A stretch of 64,000 nucleotides of DNA from Anaerocolumna sedimenticola (GTDB lineage Bacteria; Bacillota; Clostridia; Lachnospirales; Lachnospiraceae). The stretch's first letter is position 1. Every line of letters begins with the position of its first letter. The notes beneath the pieces are model-generated. The model was not told the origin of the DNA, ran no database searches, and saw only the letters and a program-made list of their open reading frames with translations. Shown piece by piece: positions 1 through 9,385 of this stretch. The stretch lies in assembly GCF_009931695.1 (NCBI RefSeq), contig NZ_CP048000.1:804501-868500 (forward strand), given 5' to 3'. A program made the position numbers and the translations under genes.

Positions 1-141
1 TCCTTCATTGGGTGTACAACTTGTAAAGGCCAGGACCTTCATCTCGTTCCCGCAGAACTGAATATTGGTTCTTAATGTCTTATAGGCTTCGTTGGCCCTG
101 TAATCCAATTCTTCCCGTTTTGCAAATGTTATCTTGTCCAT
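1..141 (-). CDS. CpsD/CapB-type tyrosine kinase, N-terminal part only
   Basis: The gene is cut off by the window edge, leaving only its first 47 codons. The protein begins MDKITFAKREELDYRANEAY, continues with a KTLRTNIQFCG stretch and reaches SCTPNEG, the start of the Walker A region of bacterial tyrosine kinases. The copy at 15136-15825 has the same layout (AYNTLRTNILFCG, SCTPNEGKT). The family autophosphorylates a C-terminal Tyr cluster and works with a Wzz-type membrane adaptor to control polysaccharide chain length. Here the adaptor gene ends a few bases upstream, so they form one operon. A GCAGG ribosome site precedes the ATG. The family assignment is firm; catalytic residues beyond the edge cannot be checked. 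Confidence 0.85.
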   Translation of the reverse strand, partial: MDKITFAKREELDYRANEAYKTLRTNIQFCGNEMKVLAFTSCTPNEG

Positions 142-147
142 TCCTGC

Positions 148-933
148 TTACCTGCCTTTCTTCGCCGTATTTATCTTGGAACTTTTTTTACCAAGGATCT
201 GCTGCCGTCTTCTCTTCTTTTTATCAAGCTCTGCCGTCTTATTGGCTCCGGATTCAATAGGAATTAGTCCAAGGGTGTTAAGGCCTAAGTACCGCTCCAC
301 ATCTTCCGTATCCTTAATGGTATCATCCAGGAGATGAAGTACAATAACGATAGCACCTGCTAAGAATAGTCCGACAACCCCGCCGATCAGTGTATTTTTC
401 AAATTATTAGGGCTTGCGGGATGGGGCTGTATATATCCTTCTTCCACGATGGCAGGTTCCGTCGTATCCATGATTTTGGCGATCTGGCTGGAGGATACTG
501 CCGCGAATTCATCCACTATTTTTTTAGCCAGGTAAGGATCCGGATACTTTGTTGTGATTTCGAGGATACGGGTGTTACTCGGATTTTCGATTGTAAGGCA
601 GGAAACCATCTCTTCATAGGTCATATTAAGGCCCAGGTTATTAATTACCTGGGTTACTACAGGACGGCTCTCAACTAATACCATATAATCCTTGGTAAGC
701 TGGGTTCCCAGCTGCAGGTCATCCAGGTTTAAGTTTGTCAGGGATGTGGATTTACTTAATATGTACAGCTTTGTGGTAGAATTATAAATCGGTGTGATAC
801 AAAAATTGCTGATCAAACCGGCTGCCGTTGCTGTCAAAATTCCGGTCAATAATATAATCCATATGCGGGATTTTATAACATAAAAAAGCTCCAGTAAGTC
901 AATTTCTATTTCCTCGTTCGTATTTTGTTCCAT
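148..933 (-). CDS. Wzz/YveK-type polysaccharide chain-length and kinase adaptor protein
   Basis: This 261-residue protein has the usual Wzz layout. An acidic N-terminal tail is followed by a first membrane segment near residues 25-45, an extracellular domain, a proline-containing PHPASPNN motif near 172-180, and a second membrane segment near 185-205. The cytoplasmic tail is rich in Lys and Arg. Proteins of this type sit in the inner membrane, set exopolysaccharide or capsule chain length and activate the partner CpsD kinase. The gene lies between the phosphatase gene (944-1675) and the kinase gene (1-141). An AAAGGAG site precedes the ATG. A paralogue is at 15812-16585. Confidence 0.9.
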   Translation of the reverse strand: MEQNTNEEIEIDLLELFYVIKSRIWIILLTGILTATAAGLISNFCITPIYNSTTKLYILSKSTSLTNLNLDDLQLGTQLTKDYMVLVESRPVVTQVINNLGLNMTYEEMVSCLTIENPSNTRILEITTKYPDPYLAKKIVDEFAAVSSSQIAKIMDTTEPAIVEEGYIQPHPASPNNLKNTLIGGVVGLFLAGAIVIVLHLLDDTIKDTEDVERYLGLNTLGLIPIESGANKTAELDKKKRRRQQILGKKSSKINTAKKGR

Positions 934-943
934 TCGTACTCCT

Positions 944-1675
944 TTATATGTACTTATCCTCTAGTATTTTTATCGGGTTTTCCATAATTATCCTCTTTAG
1001 AAGTGCAGAGTTTATGCTTTTTTCTAAGTTCTTATAGATATCTTTCATCTTCGGCGGCCGGTGTCTCGTATTATGACAGTCACTGGCAATAAAATGAACC
1101 AGGCCTTTCTTTACCAGCTTTTTGTTATAAACGGCCTCCCTGTTAAAGAATCCACCAAGCAAACTGGCACTGTTCATCTGTATACAGGCTCCAAGGTTAA
1201 TGATGTCCTTTATCCGTTCTTCTTTTTTTCTCAGACAGTGATATCTCTCCGCATGAGCCAGAATAGGAACATATCCGGCCAGTATAAGCTGTCCCAAGCC
1301 CCTGTATATTGTCTGATAGGATTCACCCAGGGAAAACTCCACCAGAATATATCTGCTGGCTGCCAATGTTAAAGCCTCGCCTGTCTCCAGAGCTTTTAAG
1401 ATGCCGTCACTGTAATACAACTCGTTGCCAAGTAAAATCTGTACTTCCATGTTAAGCCTTGACGCTTCCATCTGTACTTGCTCCTGAAGCTCCAACAACA
1501 CCGTCACCGGTTTATTCTCCGCTCCGCAGGCATAGTGCGGTGTTGCTATAATTGTTTTGATTCCCTGCTGCTTCGCATGTAAAAGCATCTGTACGGTTTG
1601 TACCATATTTCCGGCTCCGTCATCAACCCCCGGAAGAATGTGCGTATGTATGTCAATAAATTCATTTGTACACAT
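944..1675 (-). CDS. CpsB/YwqE-type PHP-domain protein-tyrosine phosphatase
   Basis: This 243-residue protein carries the PHP metal-binding motifs: DIHTHILPGVDDGA near the N-terminus, ATPHY near residue 45, a conserved HAERY near 140, and ASDCHN near 197. The family is a Mn-dependent phosphotyrosine phosphatase that dephosphorylates the CpsD kinase and so resets capsule or exopolysaccharide synthesis. It is the first of three copies in this locus; the others are at 13463-14188 and 16656-17381. It is followed directly by the Wzz and kinase genes. Confidence 0.92.
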   Translation of the reverse strand: MCTNEFIDIHTHILPGVDDGAGNMVQTVQMLLHAKQQGIKTIIATPHYACGAENKPVTVLLELQEQVQMEASRLNMEVQILLGNELYYSDGILKALETGEALTLAASRYILVEFSLGESYQTIYRGLGQLILAGYVPILAHAERYHCLRKKEERIKDIINLGACIQMNSASLLGGFFNREAVYNKKLVKKGLVHFIASDCHNTRHRPPKMKDIYKNLEKSINSALLKRIIMENPIKILEDKYI

Positions 1676-1746
1676 AAAAATTCCCTGCTTTCTCTTAAGT
1701 CCTTAACGGCTAATGAAGTAAACCGTTTCTCCAAAACCCTTACCGT

Positions 1747-2568
1747 TTAATCGAAATACCGCTTTTTGAGATATCCGGTCAGGATAATTAAAAATATCGA
1801 CAGCAGGATTCCAAATCCGCTTAAATAAAGGAATACCTGAAGATTCCCTTTAAAATAACCGGTTATAAACCTTTTGTAATAATCAGGTGATGCCACGATC
1901 CCGTTACTAACTTTTGATATAAGTAAATAACAGGAGAAGATTGCTATACTGCAGCTTGAGGCTGTCAAAGCATAGGTTATGTAACGGATCCCTCTGTGCC
2001 TGTACCGGTGCATTCGAATCAATAAAACACTTAAGAATACAGCCAGGCATAAGATCATGGGAAAAGCCTTTATCAGTATATTCCTGTAATATATTTTATA
2101 TTCCCCAAGATACCGGATAAACCGGAATTGAATTACCCGTTCATATTCCTGTCCTATAGAAGATATCAAGGCATCAATGCCTGTATCAAACTCCTCTGTC
2201 CGTTCTATGGAATTACTTTTCAGATATTTATCTATATTCTGTTTCAATACAGTGGTAAGCTTCTTAGTATCCGGCGCAGCCGGTTCACCTGCCAAAGCCT
2301 CTTCCATGTAGTTTCTGCCGTCTAAATATACTCTTTCCAAAGTAATCACTCCGGAGAGCAGCTCTGTTGGCATACCTGCATCTTCAAGAATAGCGGAAGC
2401 ACTGTTGTCTAATTCTTTTTGAACTTCATAATAATATCCGCTTTCATTTATCTGATCCAAGATAAGCCGGTTATTAAAAACACTAAGCTGCAGACCAATT
2501 AATACAAACAGGGCTGAAAAAGATAAGGATAACATAAAAGAAAAAATGCAGCTTAATAACTTTTTCAT
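1747..2568 (-). CDS. Multispanning membrane protein of unknown function, paralogue of 8431-9300
   Basis: I do not recognise a named family. The protein of 273 residues has one N-terminal membrane segment (about 7-28), an extracellular helical domain of about 130 residues, and three more membrane segments in the C-terminal half. It ends in a basic tail (KKRYFD). The 292-residue protein at 8431-9300 shares the layout and patches such as NESGYYYE/NKSGYYEK and TLERVY, with similar spacing. Both genes lie directly downstream of a sortase gene, so a role beside the sortase at the membrane is likely but unproven. Confidence 0.8.
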   Translation of the reverse strand: MKKLLSCIFSFMLSLSFSALFVLIGLQLSVFNNRLILDQINESGYYYEVQKELDNSASAILEDAGMPTELLSGVITLERVYLDGRNYMEEALAGEPAAPDTKKLTTVLKQNIDKYLKSNSIERTEEFDTGIDALISSIGQEYERVIQFRFIRYLGEYKIYYRNILIKAFPMILCLAVFLSVLLIRMHRYRHRGIRYITYALTASSCSIAIFSCYLLISKVSNGIVASPDYYKRFITGYFKGNLQVFLYLSGFGILLSIFLIILTGYLKKRYFD

Positions 2569-2625
2569 ATATATGGAAATCCTTTCTTAATTATATTTTT
2601 ACTCGTTTGATTTTAGCTAGACTAT

Positions 2626-3303
2626 TCACTCTGTTCCTCCCAGTTTCGATACTGCTTTTGTATCCTGTATTCTGTCACAGTATACAAAAAAGCGTTCCTC
2701 CTTGCTACCTGTTAACTGGCCAAATGGATAACAGGTGTACAATATAAGCTGCTCTTTGGTTTCCGATAAATCATAAGCCGTGTTGTCGAAAACATCCGTT
2801 ACTTTTGTACCGGTTACCTTATATTCAAATTTACCATAATTGGTTTTAATACTTATCACATCGCCATTTATAATATTTTCAAGAGGTTTAAAATAGGTCC
2901 CGTCATGTCCGCCGATTAAGATGGGCTTTTCTTCACCGGGTAACCCGCTTGCCCTATATTGCCCGGCCCCTTTTTCCAGTATTTCTTCACTGTCACCATA
3001 GTAAATAGGTGCTTCCAGTCCGATTCTGTCACAGTTTAAATTACCATAATGGGTTCCCTGTGACGGTATCCGTATTCTTTCGTTTTCCGAACTGTCCTCC
3101 GTAAACAGTCCAGATTCCGATAGATTGGAATTAAACTCATTGGAATAATCCGGCGAACCTGTTTCAATAATCATATATAGATGTGCTTTCATGAGACTCA
3201 GCACCGGGGCACCTCCGATGAATAATGTCAGGTATCCCAAAAATGTAAATAACACCGGCATTGCAATATAAGAAATTATTTTTCCTGTTGTCCTGTTCTT
3301 CAA
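2626..3303 (-). CDS. Class D-like sortase
   Basis: The sortase fold shows the catalytic His in IGGHDGTYF, the catalytic Cys in LYTCYPFG and a downstream Arg in EERFFVYCDRI. One N-terminal membrane anchor precedes it. I place the start at a TTG with a good AAGGAG site, giving 225 residues, close to the 224 of the paralogue at 9386-10060. A longer reading would overlap the preceding gene. Sortases cleave a sorting motif near the C-terminus of secreted proteins and attach them to the wall or to each other. The upstream neighbour (3321-4091) is a plausible substrate. Confidence 0.88.
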   Translation of the reverse strand: MKNRTTGKIISYIAMPVLFTFLGYLTLFIGGAPVLSLMKAHLYMIIETGSPDYSNEFNSNLSESGLFTEDSSENERIRIPSQGTHYGNLNCDRIGLEAPIYYGDSEEILEKGAGQYRASGLPGEEKPILIGGHDGTYFKPLENIINGDVISIKTNYGKFEYKVTGTKVTDVFDNTAYDLSETKEQLILYTCYPFGQLTGSKEERFFVYCDRIQDTKAVSKLGGTE

Positions 3304-3320
3304 TCTGTGAACTCCTTGCC

Positions 3321-4091
3321 CTAACTTAAGAATCCCCATCGGTATGCTGCTATTATGCAAATTCCCAAAATGATACCCATTCCTGACAGCACCCAAACTG
3401 TCCGGTTGATATTAAACCCAGTATTTTTAATTACGGTATCAACGACCATAAGGCTATTGCCCTTTTCATCCGTAATGGTAATCTTACCGTTATATTTATC
3501 AGTAACTGTATTGGTTACCGGTTGTTTTCCTATCCATTTACTTAAATCTTCTCCGGTAGTATCCGTAGGTTTTTCCGGTGAAGCAGTAACTGCTTCATCC
3601 TTTTCTTCTGTTTTTTTTGTATTATCTGAACCGGTACTGCCCGGTTTCTTTCCGTTCTTAATTGTACCTTTCTGATTCATATCAGCCTTGTTATCCTTTT
3701 CTGCTGTATTGGCTTTCTCATCTTCTTTCGCATTAACCCCTTCCTTATCAGCCATACCATCCTGCTTTTCTTCGGCAAGTTTTTCTTTCTCCTGCCCGGA
3801 TACCCTTATTAAATATCCTTCTTCTATTCCACTCTCTACATTGGCATACATTTCTGCAACAGCCTCATCTCTTTGAGCTGCCGTTAAGTCTACCCCGTCT
3901 TGGCTCAAATAATTGATCAGTTCCTGCACATAAGCGGAATCGGCCTGATATGTTACACCATCTTTCTCAAACTGACCACCGGCCCTGCCCACAAGGTCCG
4001 ATTCATATTGATTCAGTTCTCCTGCCTGTACTGTCCGTACATTTCCGGCTATTAAAAAGACAATAACTACTACCGGGATAATCTTCTTCAT
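3321..4091 (-). CDS. Secreted protein with C-terminal membrane anchor, candidate sortase partner
   Basis: No named family is recognised. Starting at MKKIIPVVV, the protein has a signal peptide ending near VQA, a conserved helical domain (LINYLSQDGVDLTAAQRDEA) and a long Lys/Glu/Thr-rich linker. A small folded segment (NGKITITDEKGNSL) follows, then TVIKNTGF, a membrane helix and a short basic end. The paralogue at 10082-10873 keeps each element, including VIKNTGF just before its helix. The layout mimics a sorting signal (motif, hydrophobic stretch, positive tail). The gene lies 17 bases upstream of a sortase gene. A GGAG site supports this start over the longer reading. Confidence 0.8.
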   Translation of the reverse strand: MKKIIPVVVIVFLIAGNVRTVQAGELNQYESDLVGRAGGQFEKDGVTYQADSAYVQELINYLSQDGVDLTAAQRDEAVAEMYANVESGIEEGYLIRVSGQEKEKLAEEKQDGMADKEGVNAKEDEKANTAEKDNKADMNQKGTIKNGKKPGSTGSDNTKKTEEKDEAVTASPEKPTDTTGEDLSKWIGKQPVTNTVTDKYNGKITITDEKGNSLMVVDTVIKNTGFNINRTVWVLSGMGIILGICIIAAYRWGFLS

Positions 4092-4271
4092 TTGTTCTTC
4101 ACTCCACTCAAAAGCAATCCTGCTTATTTGTTTCAAATCAGCCTTAATCATCAGCGTATATTAAAAAAACTCATACACCATAGGAAGCTGGGTGTGAGGG
4201 AATACCCATACTTCATATGGTATATGTGTTAATCGGTCTTTTATTAACCTATTCTATCTTTGACACTCCCT

Positions 4272-6008
4272 TTAATATATAACAGTAAAGGATAAATTGT
4301 CCGGTGCATTACTAATATGCAGTGTCTTATTATCGGCACTCTTAGATATTTCATAAGAATTGCCAACCTTTACAGTCCCGGAATTTTCATCAATATCAAC
4401 CTTATAAGACTTACCGTTTAAAGGTCCTTCTAAAAAGCTTACAGTCTTTTCGGTATCGCCTTTAACACCGCTTACATTTACTTTCTGGGTTACACTTACA
4501 CCTTGAACCAGACCCGAATAAGTTTTGGTCGTATCCGTTGTATTCTTCCATTTTTCTATGGTAGACCCTTCATTACGTAAGAAGCCCTGCAGTTCAGCAA
4601 GCATCGAGCTGTCTACTGTATAGGTAATACCATAATACGTTACTTCTACCTTTTTTAACTTCGTATAAGCTACCGGTAACGTATAGGTTCCGTCTCCGGT
4701 TTTTCTTATAATTGCTATAGTGGAGGAATCTCCGTGAGAACCACCGCCACCGCCGCCGCCGGAGCCGCCAGAACCTTTGCTTCCGGTTACTTCTTCTGTC
4801 TTAGCAGCATCACCTGTTCCAATTATAACAGTAATCTTTACATCACCTTTTATTTCCGGTACAGCTTCTGCTGTTGCAGCCGTAACTGTAGTTGCTTCGG
4901 CTCCCGGTAAAACTGTTAAAGTAAATTTTGCATTGGATACTATAACCAATGGTATACTTGTAGTAATACTGGCACCTGCAAAATTATTGATAACCGGTAT
5001 CGGTGCAGTAGAAGTACCGGTTATGTTGATAACCGCATTGGAATCTACAGTCAATCCATCGATAATTCCGTTATTGACAAGATCTAAATCCGTATTGATA
5101 CCATTTACGAAGATAGAAGCCTTTCCGGTACTATCGATAATAATCCTTATCTTAGGAGCAGATACGGTAATGTGATTACCTGCCGCCCTCTCTGTCCAGG
5201 TTGAAGCTTTGATTGCTTTAATCTCTACTTCTTTAAATACACCATTATTGGTAACATCTGCGTTTGGTGCATCTACTACAAGTTTCTGTTTGCCGTAGCT
5301 GCCCTGAGGAATCGTAAAGGAAATCGCTTCCTCTGTCTTTAAGGTGATCAGTCCTGCACCGCTTCCAAGAAGAGCCTCCAATCCTTTTTGTGTTGTAACG
5401 ATACCGTCTTTATCTATGACCTTAATCGTTACTTTGTCACTCTTACCGCTTTTGGTGGTTGCAGTAACGGTAACAGTACCCTCTTTTAATGCAGTAAATT
5501 TACCCCATTTCCCGAACTTAACAACTGATGTGTCACTGCTCTTCCAGGTTGTTGGATCATTGGAAGATGCCGGTGTTAATGTCCTGTTTAAATCATAAAC
5601 CTGCCCTGCGTTTACCTTTGTGACTTTATTATTTATCACAATTTTCGTAGCAGGTTCTATAACGGTTACCTTGCAGGTAAGATACAAAGATGTCTTTTTC
5701 GCTTTTACAGTACAATAGATCGTTGTGCTGCCTTTTTTAACACCTGTAACCACACCCTTACTGTCTACGGTTGCAACTTTCTTATTGCCGGTCTTCCATT
5801 TGTAAGTTGAGTTTTTAATTGGATTTTTAATTCCCAGCTCAACTTTCTTTCCTTTTAATACGGAAACTGTCTTGGAGATTGCCGGCTGTGCTGCTGCCTG
5901 TGCAGATATAGGAGAATAGCAGGTAATGATTAATGCAACTACCATTACCACTGCCAGCAGTTTTCCTGCTGTAATTCTGAACTTATCTGCATTTTTACTC
6001 CTTGTCAT
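4272..6008 (-). CDS. Large secreted surface protein with Big2 (Ig-like) repeats
   Basis: The 578-residue protein begins with a signal peptide ending near SAQAA. Two bacterial Ig-like (Big2) repeats follow within residues 40-200, with typical phrases such as WKTGNKKVATVDSKGVVTG and WKSSDTSVVKF. Next comes a region of short beta-type repeats with many Asn, Ile and Val. A Gly-rich linker (GGSGGGGGGGS) leads into a C-terminal beta domain. No LPXTG-type signal is present. Big2 proteins usually act as adhesins or surface-layer components. The paralogue at 11221-13221 has the same order of parts, including the Gly linker. Confidence 0.85.
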   Translation of the reverse strand: MTRSKNADKFRITAGKLLAVVMVVALIITCYSPISAQAAAQPAISKTVSVLKGKKVELGIKNPIKNSTYKWKTGNKKVATVDSKGVVTGVKKGSTTIYCTVKAKKTSLYLTCKVTVIEPATKIVINNKVTKVNAGQVYDLNRTLTPASSNDPTTWKSSDTSVVKFGKWGKFTALKEGTVTVTATTKSGKSDKVTIKVIDKDGIVTTQKGLEALLGSGAGLITLKTEEAISFTIPQGSYGKQKLVVDAPNADVTNNGVFKEVEIKAIKASTWTERAAGNHITVSAPKIRIIIDSTGKASIFVNGINTDLDLVNNGIIDGLTVDSNAVINITGTSTAPIPVINNFAGASITTSIPLVIVSNAKFTLTVLPGAEATTVTAATAEAVPEIKGDVKITVIIGTGDAAKTEEVTGSKGSGGSGGGGGGGSHGDSSTIAIIRKTGDGTYTLPVAYTKLKKVEVTYYGITYTVDSSMLAELQGFLRNEGSTIEKWKNTTDTTKTYSGLVQGVSVTQKVNVSGVKGDTEKTVSFLEGPLNGKSYKVDIDENSGTVKVGNSYEISKSADNKTLHISNAPDNLSFTVIY

Positions 6009-6100
6009 GCCCTATTCACTCCTTTTTCAGATAACTTAATATCTGTTATTATTTATATTCTACGGCAGATAAATCTTCCGGGAATATCACCTCATTTGTT

Positions 6101-7513
6101 TCAGCTGGCTCCCCTGCCTGTTAAGACGGTAATAACCGTTTTTATAATCAATTTAATATCCAGGCCCAGTGACCAATTATCAATATATTCCAAGTCCATA
6201 CGTACCACTTCTTCAAAGTTGGTAATGCTGCTTCTTCCACTGGTCTGCCATATACCGGTAAGTCCCGGTTTCAACGTAAGTCTTCTTCTGTGCCTGCTTT
6301 CATAATTTAAAAATTCGTCTTCCGTAGGAGGTCTTGTCCCAACAAGACTCATATCTCCCATCAATACGTTTAAAAACTGGGGAAATTCATCTATACTGGT
6401 TTTTCGGATGAATTTTCCAACTTTAGTGATTCTGGGATCCTCCGAAAGTTTAAACATAAATCCCTGCATTTCATTTTGCCCAAGCAGACTTAACTTTCTT
6501 TCTTCCGCATCCGGATACATGGAACGAAATTTATATATCTTAAACCTTCTGCCGTTTTTACCGATCCTTGTCTGGGAGAAAAATACAGGACCGGGGGATT
6601 CCATAAGAATTGCCGGAGCAATAAAAATGGTCAATAAACCGGTTATCAAAACGCCGATCATTGCCCCTATAATATCTATGAAACGCTTTATAACAAGTTT
6701 GGAAGCCTGGTATTCTTTTTTATTAAAAACTAACACATGGTATCCTGAATAGGACTCCACTTTCTTTTCTTTAATATTTAAACCGAAAGTATCTATATTG
6801 AGCTTTACCTTTATTCCCATTAACTCCAGTTCTTCAATTATTTCCTCCAGATACAGCTGCATTCTGGGAGGTACACTGATGAATACTTCATCCACTGTTT
6901 CATACCGTATCGTCTCTAAAAAATTATGTATCCCGGCCTTAACCGGTATACCCAGAATCTCTTTGCCGGTCATATCTTTTTCTAGTATTGCAATGGATGT
7001 TATTTTTTGCTCCGATAGATTTGCACTTTTCATTTTAGGAATTATCTCAAGAGCTTTCCGATACGTAGTAATCAGCATAATCTTGCTGCTTCGTTCACTT
7101 TCCTTAAAGTAAGTCAGCATAATTACTTTATAATACTGCCTGGCCAAATAATTAAGGCACATATAGAACACAAAAAATTCTATGAAAAACAACCGCGCAT
7201 ATATGATTCCCCTTTTTGATAAAAAGAGTATCGTACTTACGCACAGAACACTCAACAGATTACGGGAAATTACCATCTTTAATTCCTGAGTAAACCCTCT
7301 TCGAAAAAAACCAGTGCTGGAATCGGTCATATAAAATACAGCAATATACACCAGTATACAAACAATAAGTAATATACTATAATTTTCACTTTTTATGTAT
7401 TCCAATACTACCCCAAAACGTGCAAACGCTGCCAAAGCATAAGCTAAAATCAGCGTGGCCACATCAAGTAATAATAACCTGATACTGGGTGGTTCTTTAC
7501 TATAGCTTTTCAT
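6101..7513 (-). CDS. Undecaprenyl-phosphate sugar-1-phosphate transferase (WcaJ/EpsL-like)
   Basis: The 470-residue protein has four to five N-terminal membrane segments, a central nucleotide-binding-like domain, and the bacterial sugar transferase domain from about residue 270. Seen there are KRFIDIIGA, SPGPVFFSQTRIGKNGRRF, YKFRSM, DEFPQFLNVLMGDMSLVGTRPP and KPGLTGIWQ. The family transfers a sugar-1-phosphate from a UDP-sugar to undecaprenyl phosphate, the first membrane step in building a polysaccharide repeat unit. The start overlaps the stop of the small gene upstream (ATGA), suggesting coupling. A close paralogue is at 17395-18813. The sugar specificity cannot be read. Confidence 0.93.
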   Translation of the reverse strand: MKSYSKEPPSIRLLLLDVATLILAYALAAFARFGVVLEYIKSENYSILLIVCILVYIAVFYMTDSSTGFFRRGFTQELKMVISRNLLSVLCVSTILFLSKRGIIYARLFFIEFFVFYMCLNYLARQYYKVIMLTYFKESERSSKIMLITTYRKALEIIPKMKSANLSEQKITSIAILEKDMTGKEILGIPVKAGIHNFLETIRYETVDEVFISVPPRMQLYLEEIIEELELMGIKVKLNIDTFGLNIKEKKVESYSGYHVLVFNKKEYQASKLVIKRFIDIIGAMIGVLITGLLTIFIAPAILMESPGPVFFSQTRIGKNGRRFKIYKFRSMYPDAEERKLSLLGQNEMQGFMFKLSEDPRITKVGKFIRKTSIDEFPQFLNVLMGDMSLVGTRPPTEDEFLNYESRHRRRLTLKPGLTGIWQTSGRSSITNFEEVVRMDLEYIDNWSLGLDIKLIIKTVITVLTGRGAS

Positions 7514-7713
7514 TTACTTGTCTCACATTCTTTGGCATTATTCAGCACTCTTTTATCGGAAGTACTAAACAAATGATTTCTATTTGCAATCTTTATACAA
7601 ATTAATAGAGCTATAACAAAAAAAAGTAAAAAAATAATAGCCGCATCCGGTCTGGCCCCCAATAAATAACTCGGTCTGCCAATGGCAAACAATAAATCAC
7701 CGATGATATTCAT
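7510..7713 (-). CDS. Small single-span membrane protein, first gene of its operon
   Basis: The 67-residue protein has one hydrophobic helix near residues 24-43 (AAIIFLLFFVIALLICIKIA) and a charged cytoplasmic tail. It is preceded by GAAGGAG and its stop overlaps the start of the sugar transferase gene by four bases. It is the first gene after the promoter at 7856-7884. No family is recognised. The position and ribosome site make it likely to be translated; a role as a partner of the transferase is inference. Confidence 0.6.
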   Translation of the reverse strand: MNIIGDLLFAIGRPSYLLGARPDAAIIFLLFFVIALLICIKIANRNHLFSTSDKRVLNNAKECETSK

Positions 7714-7829
7714 ATATTTCTCTCCTTCTGCTGCTCATAGCAAATTTAACGGCACCGCCCATACTATTCCTTTCATGGGACTGGTACTTATTTCATGCTT
7801 AAACATTAATTCATCCTTAATTTTACATA

Positions 7830-7857
7830 ATAGTATAAAATATACATTTTATACTAT
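7830..7857. promoter_or_regulatory. Perfect palindromic operator over the transcription start region
   Basis: ATAGTATAAAA is followed by six bases and then TTTTATACTAT, a perfect inverted repeat with 11-base arms. It lies immediately downstream of the minus-strand -10 element and upstream of the divergent XRE gene, the classical place for a repressor site. Confidence 0.65.
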
Positions 7858-7884
7858 AATAGTATCCTAATAAGATATTGTCAA
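7856..7884 (-). promoter_or_regulatory. Sigma-A-type promoter for the 7713-to-1 operon
   Basis: TTGACA at 7884-7879, a spacer of exactly 17 bases, and TATTAT at 7861-7856 read on the minus strand. The first gene begins at 7713, leaving an untranslated leader of about 135 bases. The palindrome at 7830-7857 overlaps the expected start site, so repression there is likely. Confidence 0.7.
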
Positions 7885-8025
7885 GTGAATTTTTGCGCAT
7901 TTGTATCCATTTTAGACCATAATTCTCTTTTATTTGACACAATCATATGATAAATTACATAAATATTCAAAATACGACATTGGCAATTGATATTCATATC
8001 AAAATCTAAATATAGGGTGGCTATT

Positions 8026-8370
8026 ATGAATCGTGTAAAACAATTGAGAGAAGAAAACAATTGGACCCAGGAATACTTGGGCAGCCTGCTAAATGTAAAA
8101 AAAGCGGCAGTATCCAAATATGAAACCGGAAAGGCAGCGTTAACGGATGATACCATCTGCAGATTAGTGAAAATATTCCATGTTTCTGCGGATTATCTTC
8201 TTGGAATAAGTGATAAGAGAAATCTTCTTCAAAACAGTTTAACGGAAAGAGAAATTGCTCTCCTGGAATATTATAATGCTTTGACCTCAAAGTACAAAGA
8301 TATTGCCATTGGAACCCTCGCCTCTCTTACCAACCAGCAGGATAAAGCACTTTCACCAAAAAATAAATAA
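8026..8370 (+). CDS. XRE-family transcriptional regulator
   Basis: The helix-turn-helix fills the N-terminal 60 residues: RVKQLREENNWTQEYLGSLL, then KAAVSKYETGKAALTDD and a DYLLGISDKR end typical of Cro/CI-like repressors. A short helical C-terminal part follows. I start at the ATG after TAGGGTGG, which aligns with the family; a longer reading adds 13 residues without support. It is the only plus-strand gene in the surface locus, and faces a promoter with a perfect palindrome, so control of that operon and of itself is the natural reading. Confidence 0.88.
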   Translation: MNRVKQLREENNWTQEYLGSLLNVKKAAVSKYETGKAALTDDTICRLVKIFHVSADYLLGISDKRNLLQNSLTEREIALLEYYNALTSKYKDIAIGTLASLTNQQDKALSPKNK

Positions 8371-8430
8371 TAATATCGGATACATGAAACAATAATAGAC
8401 GATTCCGTTGTCAAGGTTCGAGGAACTTTT

Positions 8431-9300
8431 TCATCCCCTCTTTTTCAAATAAAAGATACTAATAAGCAATCCGCTTAATACTGCCAGCCAGAAAGCACCG
8501 ATATAAAGAAAAATAATAATATCCCACCTAAGGTAACTTACGATAAAATTATAAAAGTACAAGGGGGCTATATGAATATTCTGATAGATACCTGACAATA
8601 GAAGATAAGCGGGAATAAGAAACAGCATAATGGCGGCAGCAGTACAGCTGTAAGCGATATACCGCAGGGCCCGGTGTTTATAATACTGCATCTTTATAAG
8701 GGTTATGATGATTACAGCTATCAGTAAAAGTATGATTGGTACGAACAGTTTAATCAATTTCTCATATATTCCTTTATATTTAATAAAGTATTTTACAAAT
8801 GGAAATTGTAAAAGTCTTATATACTCCTTTGTTAATGTCGTTGATAATTCGCTGATTCCCTCATTTACTTCTTTTGTCTTTTCAACTTTATTATTGGCAA
8901 TATATTCTTCCATGTTAATCTTAAGGGTGGCTTCTATCTCAGATTCATTGATAGTACTGACGTTTTCATGCAGCGCCGCTTCTATATTTTGTTTTGCATC
9001 TATGTACACCCTCTCCAGTGTAACTACATTCGTTAATATCTTTTGCCAAGGCAGTCCGGTTGGTAAGAGGTCACTTACCAAATTATCTTCTATCGTATCC
9101 CTGACTTTTTCATAATATCCGGATTTATTTAATTGGGTTAATATAACGTCCTCGTTAAATACACCGACATAAACCCCAAATAAAACTGATATACACAACA
9201 TTAACATAGACAGTATAAATGCCAGTGTAAGGCTTAAGCCATTACGCAGCCTCTGCCTTTTTTTATGTTTTATTTTCTTTTCTAATTGTACATTATCCAT
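8431..9300 (-). CDS. Multispanning membrane protein, paralogue of 1747-2568
   Basis: No named family is recognised. It has an N-terminal basic stretch, a membrane segment near residues 23-45, an extracellular helical domain, and three C-terminal membrane segments ending in FYLKKRG. It shares GYYEKV and TLERVY with the copy in the first module. It lies immediately downstream of the sortase gene 9386-10060, as its paralogue does beside the other sortase. The chosen ATG has an AGGTG site; a GTG three codons earlier is possible. Confidence 0.78.
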   Translation of the reverse strand: MDNVQLEKKIKHKKRQRLRNGLSLTLAFILSMLMLCISVLFGVYVGVFNEDVILTQLNKSGYYEKVRDTIEDNLVSDLLPTGLPWQKILTNVVTLERVYIDAKQNIEAALHENVSTINESEIEATLKINMEEYIANNKVEKTKEVNEGISELSTTLTKEYIRLLQFPFVKYFIKYKGIYEKLIKLFVPIILLLIAVIIITLIKMQYYKHRALRYIAYSCTAAAIMLFLIPAYLLLSGIYQNIHIAPLYFYNFIVSYLRWDIIIFLYIGAFWLAVLSGLLISIFYLKKRG

Positions 9301-9385
9301 GTGATACACCTATCGTTTCTATAATATGTAATCTTTCTTACCCCATTTATAAAATACCTCTAACTTTATTTAACTTACTTTTAAC

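Noticed and set aside
4777..5175. Plus-strand frames inside the Big2 genes
   Set aside because: They are antisense shadows of low-complexity Thr/Val-rich coding sequence with no ribosome sites.
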